Shown: positions 37,823 to 49,514, counted from the first letter of the stretch. The stretch is DNA of 64,000 nt from Flaccisagitta enflata (GCA_965153355.1 OZ231127.1:7254001-7318000), one strand, 5' to 3'. A program made the numbers and translations. Notes: generated by a model not told the origin, from the letters alone.

Positions 37823-38033
37823 TTTTAGTCGCGTGCTACGCGACTCTACACCCCGTTGGTCCAACCATTGGTCTGTCCGTTGGTCCGTCTGTCTATCCGT
37901 CCATCACACTTTACTTTTTTTGGGGTTTTGCAGTCTATGGCTTGACTGCTCCTGCCCAAGTGATCAAGTGACCTCAAATAAGGCCCCTGCCTATCCGCAC
38001 GCGACTGGGGTAGCCGTGTATCTGGCCTTGTTG
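37823..38033 (-). mobile_element. Family A element
   Basis: TTTTTAGTCGCGTGCTACGC hairpin, GTTGGTCCGTCTGTCTATCC core, CACTTTACTTTTTTTGGGGT, GCCCAAGTGATCAAGTGACC, CCGCACGCGACTGGGGTAGC and GTGTATCTGGCCTTGTT. Nearly complete. Confidence 0.88.
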
Positions 38034-38204
38034 TTAATGTTGACGCATTCAGGTGCCTGATTTCATCCAGTCAAGTTTATTGTGGAAACTGCCTTTTACT
38101 CTGATGGGATTGTGGATGCCAAGTACATCGGTAGCAAAATCTTAAAGCGCAACATAAACCAGAAAGCATTTAGTTGAGATTCATGCTTGGCTCAGCCATG
38201 AGTC

Positions 38205-38355
<151 letters not shown>

Positions 38356-38404
38356 TGTTTGTTGTGGTGAGCTGGGAAGGTTTTTCTTTAACAGCTCATG
38401 GTTT

Positions 38405-38565
38405 TTACTTACAGACTTGCTCCTCTAGAAGAGGCTTTGTCCATCCATTGATCCCATCACTCTGTCATTTGGTTCTTTAGTCCACTCCTGCATGATCATG
38501 TTGCGAGCTGAAAAGTGTGAAAACGCGCATTTAAGATGCTGCCACTGTGATTAAGTGCGTGTGCA
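38405..38565 (-). mobile_element. Family A-related element, subfamily III
   Basis: GAAGAGGCTTTGTCCATCCA, CATGATCATGTTGCGAGCTG, AAAAGTGTGAAAACGCGCAT and AAGATGCTGCCACTGTGATT. Same order as 18963-19140; the hairpin is not preserved. Confidence 0.55.
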
Positions 38566-38982
38566 TGTTTGTGGGGGGGGGGGGGCAGCACGACCCTGCC
38601 CTTCCCCCCCCCCCGTCACGGCAATACCGTGATTACCTGATCATTGCACAGCATTCTTTTTTTGTTCATTGTTGGTGCAGCTTCTCCAACTTGGGCCAAT
38701 TCTTGATCATGTTCAGTTGCAGCCTGCTGCATAAAAAACAATACTTTTTTATCCTACTCAACGAAGTTATGATAATAACACTTGTAGCAAAATCAAATTC
38801 AAGTATACCTCTCTTGAAACTAGCTCTCAAATCAATAACATTGTAATTGTAATCAATCTAGTAGCATAATCTATTTCCAAGGCTTAAGAAAACATATGAC
38901 ATTCTCAGAAACAGATTATACTTGGTAATTTGAGGTGAGATTAAACCCCGAGCTAGCTTGGGTTTGAATTGTATGCAAACAA

Positions 38983-39321
38983 TGTTGGATACACGGCTAT
39001 CCCAGTCGCATGCGGGTGGGCAGGAGCCGTATCTGAGGTTACTTGATCATTTAGGCAGGAGCAGTGAGGCCAAAGACCGCAAAAAAAAAAACAAATCAAA
39101 AAAGTAAAGTGTGACGGACCAACGGACGGATGGACGGACGGACGGACGGACGGACGGACGGACGGACGGACGGACGGACGGACGGACGGACGGACGGACG
39201 GACGGACGGACGGACGGACGGACAGACGGATGGACGGACGGACAGACGGACGGACCAACGGACGGACAGATGGACGGACGAACAAAGCAGAGTGTAGAGT
39301 CGCGTGGCACGCGACTAAAAA
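38983..39321 (+). mobile_element. Family A element with long GGAC array
   Basis: GTTGGATACACGGCTATCCC, AGTCGCATGCGGGTGGGCAG, GAGGCCAAAGACCGC, AAGTAAAGTGTGACGGACC, about 150 bp of (GGAC)n (39118-39275), then GTGTAGAGTCGCGTGGCACG closing the hairpin and TAAAAA. The size difference from other copies lies almost wholly in the GGAC array. Confidence 0.9.
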
Positions 39322-39374
39322 GACTTCATCAGTAACAGTAATAGCAGCACTGCATTACACTCAAACATGACTTA

Positions 39375-39637
39375 GGGGGAGTTTCTAGTCAAAGACGATC
39401 GCGTTTTGAGGGCCGCTCGGTCGCTCGCTACATTCATTAGCTCGCGCCACTCACTCTGCTCACTGGCTCCGCAGCGCTCTGATTCGCTATGCTTGCTTCG
39501 CTTGCTCGCTCCGTTCACGGGCTCGCTCACTTCGCTCACTCCCTCGTGGGACAGTTGAAATTCTTGAAAATGTGTTCATACTGTCATCGCGTTTCACGGG
39601 AACAAACGCGTTTTTGGCGCTCACTAGAAACACGCCC
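39375..39637 (-). mobile_element. Family C element
   Basis: Ends GGGGGAGTTTCTAGTCAAAG and TCACTAGAAACACGCCC. The interior has GCTCGCTACATTCATTAGCT, CTTCGCTTGCTCGCTCC, GGGACAGTTGAAATTCTTG and CGGGAACAAACGCG. Flanks CTTA and TAAC do not match, so the duplication is lost or was never present. Confidence 0.85.
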
Positions 39638-39643
39638 TAACAA

Positions 39644-40225
39644 TAACATCAATCCTGAGGCAGCCGACCAACCTTGAGCGACCCCATTCAACACTTAGTA
39701 AAGCAGAGTATCTCCCTTTATTAACATAGAGGTTACTTACTTTTGTTCTTGGATCTTTCCCTACTCGAATAAAAGAAAAGTGATTAAAAAAAAAAAGAAA
39801 AAAAGAGAGAACAAGAAGTTATTGAATCGAAGCCTTTGTTGTAAAGGAGAAGACATCAAATGTAAAGCTTGTTTCTTCATCCACTTTTCAAAGAAATTAT
39901 TTCGTTTGTTGAATGTCACTTTGTGGCTTAAGTCTTCAGCTTTTATTGAGGTACTACTTTTTGCACTGCCTCAACTCGTAGTTCATCTAGTGAACAAATA
40001 CTCATATTTCTATAGTACAAAGGGCACTCTTTGATCGGTGCAGAACCTAGCCCCAAGCTTGGTGCGAGCTCTAGTTAGGGCGCAATTGATAAAATAAAAG
40101 GAAAAACTGGAGTAGCCGACTTTGATTAATTTTTAAAAATGCTTCTATGGCCGAAAGAATTGTTTCAACAGTGGATTCATCTTAGTTAGACATGAATTGA
40201 CTAGAAAAAAATAGAATTTCAATTC
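39644..40225. other. Unassigned stretch without a gene
   Basis: Only short frames with no recognisable domain. TTGATTGAG and A-rich runs are present. Confidence 0.4.
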
Positions 40226-40239
40226 TTTCGGCAATCGGC

Positions 40240-40462
40240 GTATGTTGCCGGCACCGCCTGATCCGTCCATCCATCCGTCCATCCATCCGTCCATCCATCC
40301 GTCCATCCACCCCTCTACCTGTCCATCAATCCTCCCATCCATCTGTCCGTCCACCCGTCCATCCATCTGTCCATCCATTATTGTGTCTATCCTTCTGACA
40401 TCTGTCCGTCCATCTGTCCATCCATCTGACCATCGTCCATCCATCCGTCTGTCCGGTCGTCC
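40240..40462. repeat. (GTCCATCC)n tract with GTTGCCGGCACC flank
   Basis: CGTATGTTGCCGGCACCGCC precedes imperfect CCATCCATCCGTCCATCC repeats. The flank is the inverse of that at 32400-32415. Confidence 0.75.
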
Positions 40463-40467
40463 TATCC

Positions 40468-40792
<325 letters not shown>

Positions 40793-41007
40793 CTGCATGC
40801 CCCTGGCCACCCGTCCAATTCTGAATCTCTCTCTCCCCCATTGGGCCTCATTGAGCCACATTGTGTCAATGTCTTTCAAATCAATCTTTCTTGTTAGTTT
40901 TATGGCTGATAGTCTGATTTCATCAACACTTTGGAAGTTGGTAGGAATGAGCATCTTTACAAGATCGCAACTTGTCAAACATTTGAGCCCAGTCTTTCTC
41001 TTTCTCA

Positions 41008-41229
<222 letters not shown>

Positions 41230-41690
41230 CACGCCAACAGCAACAGGTGCAGGTATCACTGACCTTACAACGCCTTTCGGCAACAAAATTCCTTCTAAAC
41301 AACTTCTTAATGAAAATGGATTCTTTTCCTCCATTGTCGGTTGTTGTTGTTGCTGTTGTTGTTGTTGGTTTTGCGCGTTTCTTCTTTCCTCTAATCCAGT
41401 TTGTCTCTCTTATCTTAATTGTCTGCCTTCAGGCTTGAAAGGAGTTTCACATTTCAGTAAACTCCTCCCTGTGGACCTTTAAGATGGTGAGTGGTTTGTT
41501 TTTTGTTCAATCTAAATGTAGTTTTGTTGGTTTGTTAGTGAGTGTTTTTTCTTTATTTGTTTAGGCCATACGTTTTAAAATCGTTAACAGGAGGTCAAGA
41601 TGTTGACCGTTGAAATTCAACCGCAATCTTAGACTTAGAATCCTCGTTTTACTTTTCTGTATCTTCGTTCTTGCACTATCTTGCACCTCA

Positions 41691-41962
41691 AACAAGGCCG
41701 GATACACGGCTACCAAAGTCGCGTGCGGGTGGGCAGGGGCCATTTTTGAGGTCACTGGACCATTTGGGCAAGAGCAGTGAGGTCAAAATAAATTGTGTCT
41801 GACCGACAGACGGACGGACGGACGGACGGACGGACGGACGGACGGACGGACGGACGGACGGACGGACGGACGGACGGACGGACGGACAAAGCGGGTTGTA
41901 CGGACGGACGGACGGACAAACGGACAAAGCGGGTTGTAGAGTCGCGTGCACGCGAATAAAAA
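41691..41962 (+). mobile_element. Family A element with duplicated right end
   Basis: AACAAGGCCGGATACACGGC, AGTCGCGTGCGGGTGGGCAG, GAGGTCACTGGACCATTTGG, a (GACG)n core of about 80 bp, then ACAAAGCGGGTTGTA twice (near 41886 and 41926), the second continuing into GAGTCGCGTGCACGCGAATA. The repeat of the right shoulder suggests slippage or partial duplication. Confidence 0.88.
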
Positions 41963-42007
41963 GAAGTTTAAAGAATGTGGCTTCAAACATAAAGGTACAC
42001 ATACTTA

Positions 42008-42278
42008 GGGCGCGTTTCTAGTCATAGACAATCGCGTTTTTAACAGGTCACTCGGTCGCTCACTTCCTTTGTTTGCTCGCACCACTCACTCCACCTAGTT
42101 ACTATGCAGCGCTAAGCTTTGCTATGCTCGCTTTGCTCGCTTGCTCCATTCACAGGCTGGCTCACTCACTTTGCTCACTCCTTCATAGGACAGTTTAAAA
42201 TTCATGAATATGTGTTTGCGCTGAATATGCGTTCAATGGGAACAAACGCGGTTTTGGTCGTCACTAGAAACACGTCCC
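42008..42278 (-). mobile_element. Family C element
   Basis: Ends GGGCGCGTTTCTAGTCATAG and TCACTAGAAACACGTCCC. Both flanks carry TTA/TAA outside the GGG/CCC, as at 39375. The interior shows GCTCGC words and GGGAACAAACGCGG. Confidence 0.85.
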
Positions 42279-42400
42279 TAATTGGTTCAAATGCGACCAA
42301 GCTGGAGTCAGTTGCTTGATTTGTTCAAAAGCAGCACTCTTTCAAAGTTGATGCTTCTTTTAAGGTGCTTATACGCGAGATAAAACTATCTCTGGCCTTT

Positions 42401-42545
42401 TTAGTTGCGGAAACGCAACTCTATAAGAGGCTTGGTCCGTCCATCCGTTACGATCGAGTTGTCACACTCGAGTTGAAAACGCAAAAACATGTGTATTTAG
42501 GATGCTGCGGTTGGTATTATTTTCATGTGTGAGTGCGTTGTAGGG
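42401..42545 (-). mobile_element. Family A-related element, subfamily III
   Basis: Hairpin GTTGCGGAAACGCAAC, ATAAGAGGCTTGGTCCGTCC, GATCGAGTTGTCACACTCGA and GTATTTAGGATGCTGCGGTT. Confidence 0.7.
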
Positions 42546-42733
42546 GGGTTGGGGGTGTGGTTGAGGTGAGGCTGGGGGTTGGAAGCGTCTGCCCACCTGT
42601 CCGCGTCACTTGTTAATTGTTTACTTGTCTTATTAACAGACTTTTCGAGACACTAAACCATCGCCTAATTCGCCTTGTAATAATGTCCAACCTGGTTTCA
42701 TTGAATTTTTACCATTTCATTCTATCAATTTTT

Positions 42734-42897
42734 AGTTGCGGACACGCAACTCTATAAGAGGCTTTGTCCGTCCGTCCATTGGTCCGTCCGTCCGTCCGTC
42801 CGTCCGTCCGTAACCATTGAGTCGAAAAGTGTAGAAACATGCATTTCCGCCCCTGCCCACCTGTCCGCAACTGGTGGCCGTGTATCCGGCCTTGTTT
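42734..42897 (-). mobile_element. Family A element (GTTG/GGAC subtype)
   Basis: Hairpin GTTGCGGACACGCAAC, ATAAGAGGCTTTGTCCGTCC core, GAGTCGAAAAGTGTAGAAAC, then CCCACCTGTCCGCAACTGGT and GTGTATCCGGCCTTGTTT. The distal arm reads GTCCGCAAC, echoing both changes of the hairpin. Confidence 0.85.
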
Positions 42898-43205
42898 TTC
42901 TATTTGTTTTATTTATTCCATTTCGTTCAATTTTCCCATTTCATTCAATTTTCTTTCCATTTCATTTAATTTTCCATATGATTTCTCTCTATTCTTTCAT
43001 CAATGCCTCTGCTCTGTTTTCCTCTTTCTCACTCTCATCTGCTTATTCTTCTCCTTCCTTTTCTTTTTCTTTTTCTTTTTTCTTTTTCTTCTTCTTCTTC
43101 TTCCTCTTCTTCTTCTCTTTCTTCTTTTTCTCCATTTTCTTTGTGAATTGCTTTAGCAATTCACTTTAGCATCACCCCATGACTCTCTTTCCTTTTTTTT
43201 TTTTT
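42898..43205. repeat. T- and CTT-rich low-complexity stretch
   Basis: ATTTCATTCAATTTTCC-type repeats (42915-42975), then TTCTTTTTC and TTCTTCTTC runs. No gene. Confidence 0.6.
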
Positions 43206-43211
43206 CTTCCA

Positions 43212-43540
43212 GGGGGTTTTGACTCTCTGCCGTCTTTCCCCTACATTGGGTTTTGACTCTCTGCCGTCTTTCCCCAACATTGGGTTTTGACTCTCTGCCG
43301 TCTTTCCCCAATACTGGGTTTTGTCTTCATGCCATCTTTCCCCTACAATGGGTTTTGTCTTTCTGCCGTCTTTCCCTTACAGCTACAGTGGGTTTTGACT
43401 TTCATCTGTCTTTCCCCAACACTTGTTTTTGTTTCTCTGCCGTCTTTCCTCAATACTGGGTTTTGTCTTAAAAGCCTTCTTTCATCTACAATGGGTTTTG
43501 TCTCTATATTGTCTTTTCCTTATACTAGGTTTTGTTTCTA
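43212..43540. repeat. 34-bp minisatellite, about 10 units
   Basis: Units of TGGGTTTTGACTCTCTGCCG then TCTTTCCCCAACAT, becoming more diverged to the right. Confidence 0.9.
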
Positions 43541-43667
43541 TGCTAGTTTATCTTTTTTAATTTATTTTCATTTAAACAAGGTATCATAAATGAACATGGT
43601 GTATAAACACCTGCAATTCACATCTTTTGGCGACAGCCACTGGTTTTCTTTTTCCCTCGCTTCTTCC

Positions 43668-43721
43668 ATTTCTTCTTCTTCTTCTTCTTCTTCTTCTTCT
43701 TCTTCTTCTTCTTCTTCTTCT

Positions 43722-43755
<34 letters not shown>

Positions 43756-44155
43756 TTTCTTCGTCTTCTTCTTCTTCTTCTTCTTCTTCTTCCTTTTCTT
43801 TTTCTTCTTCTTCTCCTTCTTCTCCTCCTTCTTATTCATCTTCTTTTTCTTTTTCTTTCTCTTTTTCTTATTCTTTTTCTTTTTCTTTTTCTTTTTCTTT
43901 TTCTTTTTCTTTTTCTTTTTCTTTTTATCTTTCTCTCTCTTTTTCTTTTTCTTTTTCTCTTTCTTTTTCTTCTTCCTCTTCTTCTTTTTCTTCATCTTAA
44001 TCTTCTTTTTCTTTTACTTTTTCTCTTTCTTTTCTTTTTCTTTTTCTTTTTCTTTTTCTTTTTCTTCCTCCTCTCCTTTTTCTTTTTCTTTTTCTTCCTC
44101 TTCTTCTTTCTCTTTTTCTTTTTCTTCTTCTTCCTCTTCCTCCTCTCCTTTTCCA
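43668..44155. repeat. (CTT)n to (TTTTTC)n low-complexity region
   Basis: CTT dominates to about 43800; TTTTTC hexamers dominate 43850-44150. Reading frames are Ser/Phe/Leu or Lys polymers. Confidence 0.95.
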
Positions 44156-44282
44156 GGTTCTTCTCTCCCCCTCTGATATTGCCTTTGAATGGCTGCGGGG
44201 TTTTGCGGGGTTGGCCACTCGTCATTCTCGTCGTGTTGAGGCCTGCTTGCCTGTGGAGACCCGCCTGTGGAGACTCGCTTAT

Positions 44283-44551
44283 GGGCGTGTTTTATGTGAA
44301 GATAAAAAACGCGGTTGTTTCTATTGAACGCGCGTTAAGTGTGAACACATATTCATGAATTTTGATTGTCCCACAAGGAAGTGAGCCAAGTGAGTGAGCG
44401 GGCCTTTGAACGGAGCGAGCGAGCATAACAAGCGTAGCGTAGCGGAATACTGCAGAGCAAGTAAGCGGAATGAGCGATGTGAGCGAACGAAGTTAGCGAG
44501 CGACCAAGTGGCCCGTTAAAACTGTGAATATCTGTAACTAGAAACGCGCCC
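44283..44551 (+). mobile_element. Family C element
   Basis: Starts GGGCGTGTTTTATGTGAAGA, AACGCGGTTGTTTCTATTGA; ends TAACTAGAAACGCGCCC. Centre GAGCGAGCGAGCATAACAAG. The left TIR has lost CTAG. Confidence 0.82.
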
Positions 44552-44559
44552 TCTCAGTG

Positions 44560-44618
44560 GCCGCCTGTATGTAGCCGCCTCTCTGTAGCCGCCTCTCTGT
44601 AGCCGCCTCTCTGTGTCT
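44560..44618. repeat. 14-bp minisatellite
   Basis: About three exact units of GTAGCCGCCTCTCT with a diverged first unit. Confidence 0.85.
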
Positions 44619-44754
44619 CCGACTAGAAATAGAATGTTCAACGAGTCATTATATTCTGAAAGAGAAATTACCGTCGCGACTCATTAGCCGTAACTCAGTC
44701 CCGCGTATTACAGATATCTCCGACGGCAACCACCTGGTTGAAGGGTGACGGTGG

Positions 44755-45160
44755 GGGTTTCAGGGGACGTCGCAAGGGGAGGGTGCAGGATTGCAAGGGA
44801 AAGGTACAGGGTGGGTGCAGGATTGCAAGGAGTGGGGATAGTTGCGGGTGCAGGAATGCAAGGAGAGGGTACAGGGGAGGGTGCAGTATTGCAAGGGTGC
44901 AGGGGAGGTTGCAGGTTTGCAAGGAGTGGGAGTAGTGGCGGGTGCAGGAGTGCAAGGAGAGGGCACAGGGAAGGGTGTAGGGGAGGGTGCAGTATTGCAA
45001 GGAGAGGGTGCAGGGGAGTTTGCAGGATTACAAGGGGAGGGTACAGGGGAGGGTACTGGATTGCAAGGGAAGGGTGCAGGGAAAGGTGCTGGATTGCAAG
45101 AGGGAGGGTGCAGGGAAGGATGCAGGGGAGGGTGCAGGATTGAAAGGGGTGGGTGCAGGA
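44755..45160. repeat. ~30-36-bp GGGTGCAGGATTGCAAGG minisatellite, block 1
   Basis: Variable units of GGGTGCAGGATTGCAAGGGG and AGGGTACAGGGGA. Related block at 45645-45900 on the other side of a family B element. Confidence 0.88.
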
Positions 45161-45162
45161 TT

Positions 45163-45635
45163 AATAGTCGCAAAAGCGTCAGATGGTCAGCGGTGCCCAT
45201 TGCCCCTATGTGAGTGTATGTGGGTGTCAGATGGTTAGAGGGGCAGCGGCCCCAAAGGGGCCAATGACCTATGCTGTTTTTTTTTTTGAGCTTCAAGGCC
45301 GGAATTAGGGCCTGGAGGCCGGGATCTGAGCCTTGAGGCTGGGATTTGAGCCTCAAGGCTGGCCTTGAGGCTCGGATTTGAGCCTCGAGGCTAGGATTTG
45401 GGCCTCAAGCCCAGGATTTGGGCCTTGAGGCTGGGATTTGAGCCTCAAAGCTGGGATTTGAGTCACAGGGCTGGAATTTGAGCCTGGAGACATGGATTTG
45501 AGACTCGAGACTGGGATTTGAGCTTTGAGGCTGGGGTTTGAGCCTCAAGGCTGAGATTTGAGCCTTGTGGCTGGGATTTAAGCCTCCGGGCTTGGATTTG
45601 AGCCCCCAGGCTGGGATTTGAAATTCCAGCCTGGG
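45163..45635 (+). mobile_element. Family B element splitting a minisatellite
   Basis: AATAGTCGCAAAAGCGTCAG, TGGTCAGCGGTGCCCATTGC, GGGGCAGCGGCCCCAAAGGG, GCCAATGACCTATGCTG, then a core of GGGATTTGAGCCTCAAGGCT units (45290-45625). The right hairpin is missing. GGGTGCAGGATTG sequence on both sides suggests insertion into that array. Confidence 0.78.
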
Positions 45636-45644
45636 ACAGATGGG

Positions 45645-45905
45645 AACAGAGGAGGGTGCAAGGGAAGGGTACCAGATTGCAAGGGGAGGGTACAGGGTAA
45701 GGTGCAGGTTTGCAAGGGGAGGGTGCAGAGGAGGGTGCAGGATTGAAAGGGGAGGGTACAGGGGGGGTGCATGATTGCTTAGGGGGGGGTGCAGGTGATG
45801 GTGTGGGTTGCAGGGGAGGGTGCACAATTGCAAGGGGAGGGTTCAGGGGAGGTTGAAGGAGGATAGCAAAAGGGGATGCAGGAGGATTTAAAGGGTAGGA
45901 TGAAG
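45645..45905. repeat. GGGTGCAGG minisatellite, block 2
   Basis: Continues the motif of block 1 (GGAGGGTGCAGGATTG), decaying after 45850. Confidence 0.85.
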
Positions 45906-46415
45906 AAGAGGATTGCAGGAGGGCCTACAGGGGGGTGCATCCATCCAGTGCATATATACAACTGAGTGGCTTTGCAGTTTGACGTTATGGATGGATGGAA
46001 GAATAACAGCAATGAATGAGTTGGTGCAGGACTACAGGTGAAGAGTGAAAGGAAACAGCCGGGAAACGACAACTGAGATGGCAGGTGGATGGGCAGAGGT
46101 ATGTGGAAAAATTGTGTTATGTGGAACTAGCTTGACGCGCCGCAAGGAGCAAAGCGACGTAACAACGCGACGAGGGTTTCTTGCTGCGATAGTGTGTGGT
46201 TAACAATAACTCTGCCGTCGTTCATTACGATTTTTGCATGACGATGGCCGCGGGGAAGGGGGGGGAGAGAATATGGTCGCGGGGGGGGGTGACGATGGCC
46301 GCGGGGAGACATAAATCATTAAATAATCAAGCATTTTCTCTCCTCTATAGCTCTACACACCTTCCGTTCACGTAGAGATTTTACACTTTTTTTTAGTTTT
46401 TACCGGTTTTCATCT
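45906..46415. other. Unassigned stretch without a gene
   Basis: GATGGCCGCGGGG occurs twice (about 46242 and 46293) beside poly-G. No coding signal. Confidence 0.4.
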
Positions 46416-46417
46416 TC

Positions 46418-46526
46418 AGGGTACAGGTTTACAGGTTAACAGGTTAACAGGTTTACAGGTTAACAGGTTTACAGGTTAACAGGTTTACAGGTTTACAGAA
46501 TCACAGGTTTACATGTTTACAGGTGT
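46418..46526. repeat. Short TTTACAGG/TTAACAGG tandem repeat
   Basis: About a dozen 8-9-bp units alternating TTTACAGG and TTAACAGG. Confidence 0.9.
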
Positions 46527-46804
46527 TCACCTTCTAGTCACTGTTACACCAAAAGGAACTTTTACATTTTCGCTCTTGATCTTCGTTGCAAGTTTCCGAT
46601 TGCGCTATTGGATGGGGGGTGAAGAACTATCATCTTTTATACTCTCCTCCAATAATGAATCATTGATATCAATCATTATTTATGATACAATATGGAATTT
46701 GCTTGACAGTCCCACTTTTTCTTTCCCGCATTTATAAGTAGCATCTTGGATAAGAATATCCGGCAATCGCATTGAGCTCGATTCTATCCTTTAAGGGTAT
46801 TCTT

Positions 46805-47033
46805 TCGTCGCGTGCTACGCGACTCAACACCCCGCTTTGTCAGTCCTCCCGTCGGTCCGTCCGTCAGTCCGTCCATTGTTCCGTCTGTCAGTCCGTCCGT
46901 CCGTCACACTTTACTTCTTTTGGGTTTTTGCGGTTTTTGGCCTCACTGCTCCTGCCCAAATGATCTGGTGACCTAAATTATGGCTCCTGCCCACCCGCAC
47001 GCGACTGGGGTAGCCCTGTAACCGGCCTTGTTC
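46805..47033 (-). mobile_element. Family A element, near-complete
   Basis: GTCGCGTGCTACGCGAC hairpin, GTCGGTCCGTCCGTCAGTCC core, CACTTTACTTCTTTTGGGTT, GCCCAAATGATCTGGTGACC, CCCACCCGCACGCGACTGGG and GTAACCGGCCTTGTT. Confidence 0.9.
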
Positions 47034-47289
47034 ATAGAAATGTTGCCCTCGGGTGTTTTCTTTGATTATGGCTAAAAAGGTAGCAATCATTTGCCCTCAT
47101 CTATTTTTGGTAAGCAAAAGTGTTTTGGGTTAAACACAGAATGGATGTTTGCCATGTTAGTTTCGCTGAATGGAAATCTAGGCGGTGAGGGATCACAAGG
47201 CTCTCTTTCATAGTTTTTAGTTTGGGTATAGTGAGGGTGGACCACTGTACCGGTTCCTACGCCGATGCTGATGGAGACACCGATGCCCT

Positions 47290-47500
47290 TCCGCTGATGC
47301 CCTTCCACCAGTCATCTAATAGAGATCGCCAATGCCAATGACGTTGCCGATTTCGATATTGGCTGATGCGATGATGGAAAACCAGCAATCATCGAGCACC
47401 TCCCCTGGAGATTGTGAAGGCCACCATTCCACCAATCATCCCCTCCCAGGAGATCGCCAGTGCCGATGCCAATGTTGATGCTGATTTCAATATTGGCTGA
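47290..47500. repeat. Diverged ~125-bp duplication leading into the 39-bp array
   Basis: GAT.TC.ATATTGGCTGATG and CCAGCAATCATCGAGCACCT occur twice (near 47350 and 47490), with early 39-bp-like units between. Confidence 0.7.
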
Positions 47501-47504
47501 TGGG

Positions 47505-48542
47505 ATGTTGGAGAGCCAGCAATCATCGAGCACCTCCCTTGGAGATCATCGAGGTTAACATTAATCTAGCTCCTCCCTTGGAGATTGTTGAGGCCAACAA
47601 TCATCTACCACCTCCCTCTGAGATTGGAGAGGCCAACAATCATCTAGCACCTCCTTTAGAGATCGTTGAGGCCAACAATCATCAAGCACCTCTCTTGGAG
47701 ATCGGCGAGGCCACCAATCATCTAGCACCTCTCTTGAAGATCGGCGGGGCCACCAATCATCTAGCACCTCCCTTGGAGATCGGCGAGGCCAACAATCATC
47801 TAGCACGTCCCTTGGAGATCGGCGAGGCCACCAACCATCTAGTACCTCCCTTAGAGATTGTCATGGCCAACAATCATCTAGCACCTCTTTTGGAGATCAG
47901 CGAGGCCATCAATCATCTAGCACCTCCCTTGGAGATTGGCGAGGCCACCAACCATCTAGTACCTCCCTTAGAGATCGTCATGGCCAACAATCATCTACCA
48001 CCTCCCTCTGAGATTGGAGAGGCCAACAATCATCTAGTACCTCCTTTAGAGATCGTTGAGGCCAACAATCATCAAGCACCTCTCTTGGAGATCGGCGAGG
48101 CCACCAATCATCTAGCACCTCTCTTGAAGATCGGCGAGGCCACCAATCATCTAGCACCTCCCCTGGAGATCGGCGAGGCCAACAATCATCTAGCACCTCC
48201 CTTGGAGATCGGCGAGGCCAACAACCATCTAGTACCTCCCTTAGAGATCGTCATGGCCAACAATCATCTAGCACCTCTCTTGGAGATCAGCGAGGCCATC
48301 AATCATCTAGCACCTCTCTTGAAGATTGGCGAGGCCACCAATCATCTAGCACCTCCCCTGGAGATCGGCGAGGCCAAAAATCATCTAGCACCTCCCTTGG
48401 AGATCGGCAACCCACCAATCATCTAGTACCTCCCTAAGAGATCGTCATGGCCAACAATCATCTAGCACCTCTCTTGGAGATCAGCGAGGCCATCAATCAT
48501 CTAGCACCTCCCTTGAGGATCAGCGAGGCCACCAATCATCTA
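47505..48542. repeat. 39-bp minisatellite with 390-bp higher-order repeat
   Basis: About 26 units beginning GAGATCGGCGAGGCCACCAA and continuing TCATCTAGCACCTCCCTTG. Ten-unit blocks repeat at 390 bp (47600 onward against 47990 onward). Because 39 bp is 13 codons, a 308-codon frame (47500-48426, repeat LEIGEANNHLAPP) stays open, and partial frames stay open on the other strand too. I treat it as a minisatellite, not a gene. Confidence 0.93.
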
Positions 48543-49132
48543 ACACCCCTGACAAAATTAGGCGAACTGAGGCTTGATTACATCCATTTGAGCATGACAG
48601 AGTGATTTGAATGGTATTTTGGGACATGTTCTTACAACATGGGGTTATTTCCGTCTAAGTTAAGCCAAAGATTTCCAAAAAACTAGGTTGAACGCCCAAT
48701 TAAGTCATTATATTGCCATTTTTTGATAAGAGACGGTCCCACTTTGTATTACTAGATTCCTTATTGCACGGTTTTGTCATTTACAGGGGCTGCCCCTACC
48801 CTTGTCCTTGGCCCCAAGCTCACAAAATCATCAAGTGAAAGAGTTTCAAGCAATCAAAGACAAATATCTTGGGTATAGAACTCGAAAAACAGCAGAAAAT
48901 AGGTGTCATCTTCATGTTAAAAATATACCTGGAAAAATCAGTAACGATTTTATTTGGCATTTTGGACTTATCATCTTCTCATCCTTCTACCAGTGAATAA
49001 TCCCTCTTTGTTGCTCTACTGTGTCAAAATATGATATTTCAGCTATCTCTATGTCAAATTTCGTTGAGCTGGGGCCAATATTTCGCACTTAATGGCAAAT
49101 GTTCCCAGTTCGCCTAATTTTGTCAGGGGTGT
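48543..49132. mobile_element. Family E4 TIR element, 590 bp, inside the 39-bp array
   Basis: Perfect 27-bp inverted ends starting ACACCCCTGACAAAATTAGG. Beyond them the sides diverge, so it is a MITE rather than a full hairpin. The array unit reads ATCATCTAGCACCTC; here ATCATCTA precedes and TAGCACCTC follows, giving a TA duplication (48541-48542, 49133-49134). No coding capacity. Confidence 0.95.
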
Positions 49133-49203
49133 TAGCACCTCTCCTGGAGATCGTCGAGGCCAACAATCATCTAGCACCTCCCTTAGAGATCGGCGAGGCC
49201 AAA
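49133..49203. repeat. 39-bp minisatellite, remainder
   Basis: Not quite two units resume in phase after the MITE. Confidence 0.9.
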
Positions 49204-49337
49204 TCTACTCAAAGTAGATGAAGATTATCGAGAAAAAGGAGAAACGGGAACAAGAAAAAAGACAAATGGAAGGTTAAAGGAGCGCCAGAGAGAAGGGAGT
49301 AGCAGAGCGGGTGGGAAATGAAAAAACATACACAAGA

Positions 49338-49455
49338 AAAAAAAAGAAGAAGAAGAAGAAGAAGAAGAAGAAGAAGAAGAAGAAGAAGAAGAAGAAGAAG
49401 AAGAAGAAGAAGAAGAAGAAGAAGAAGAAAAAGAGAAAGAAAAAGAAAAAGAAGA
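49338..49455. repeat. (AAG)n microsatellite
   Basis: AAG of about 90 bp, then GAAAAAGAAAAAG. Confidence 0.95.
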
Positions 49456-49514
49456 ACGGAACTGAAGAAAGGCTTCTTGGTTGCTTCCATTTCTTTTAAA
49501 TATTCATTCAATTA

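Noticed and set aside
44760-45833. Several 100-198-codon frames rich in H, P and C
   Set aside because: They come from the GGGTGCAGG minisatellite and the family B core.
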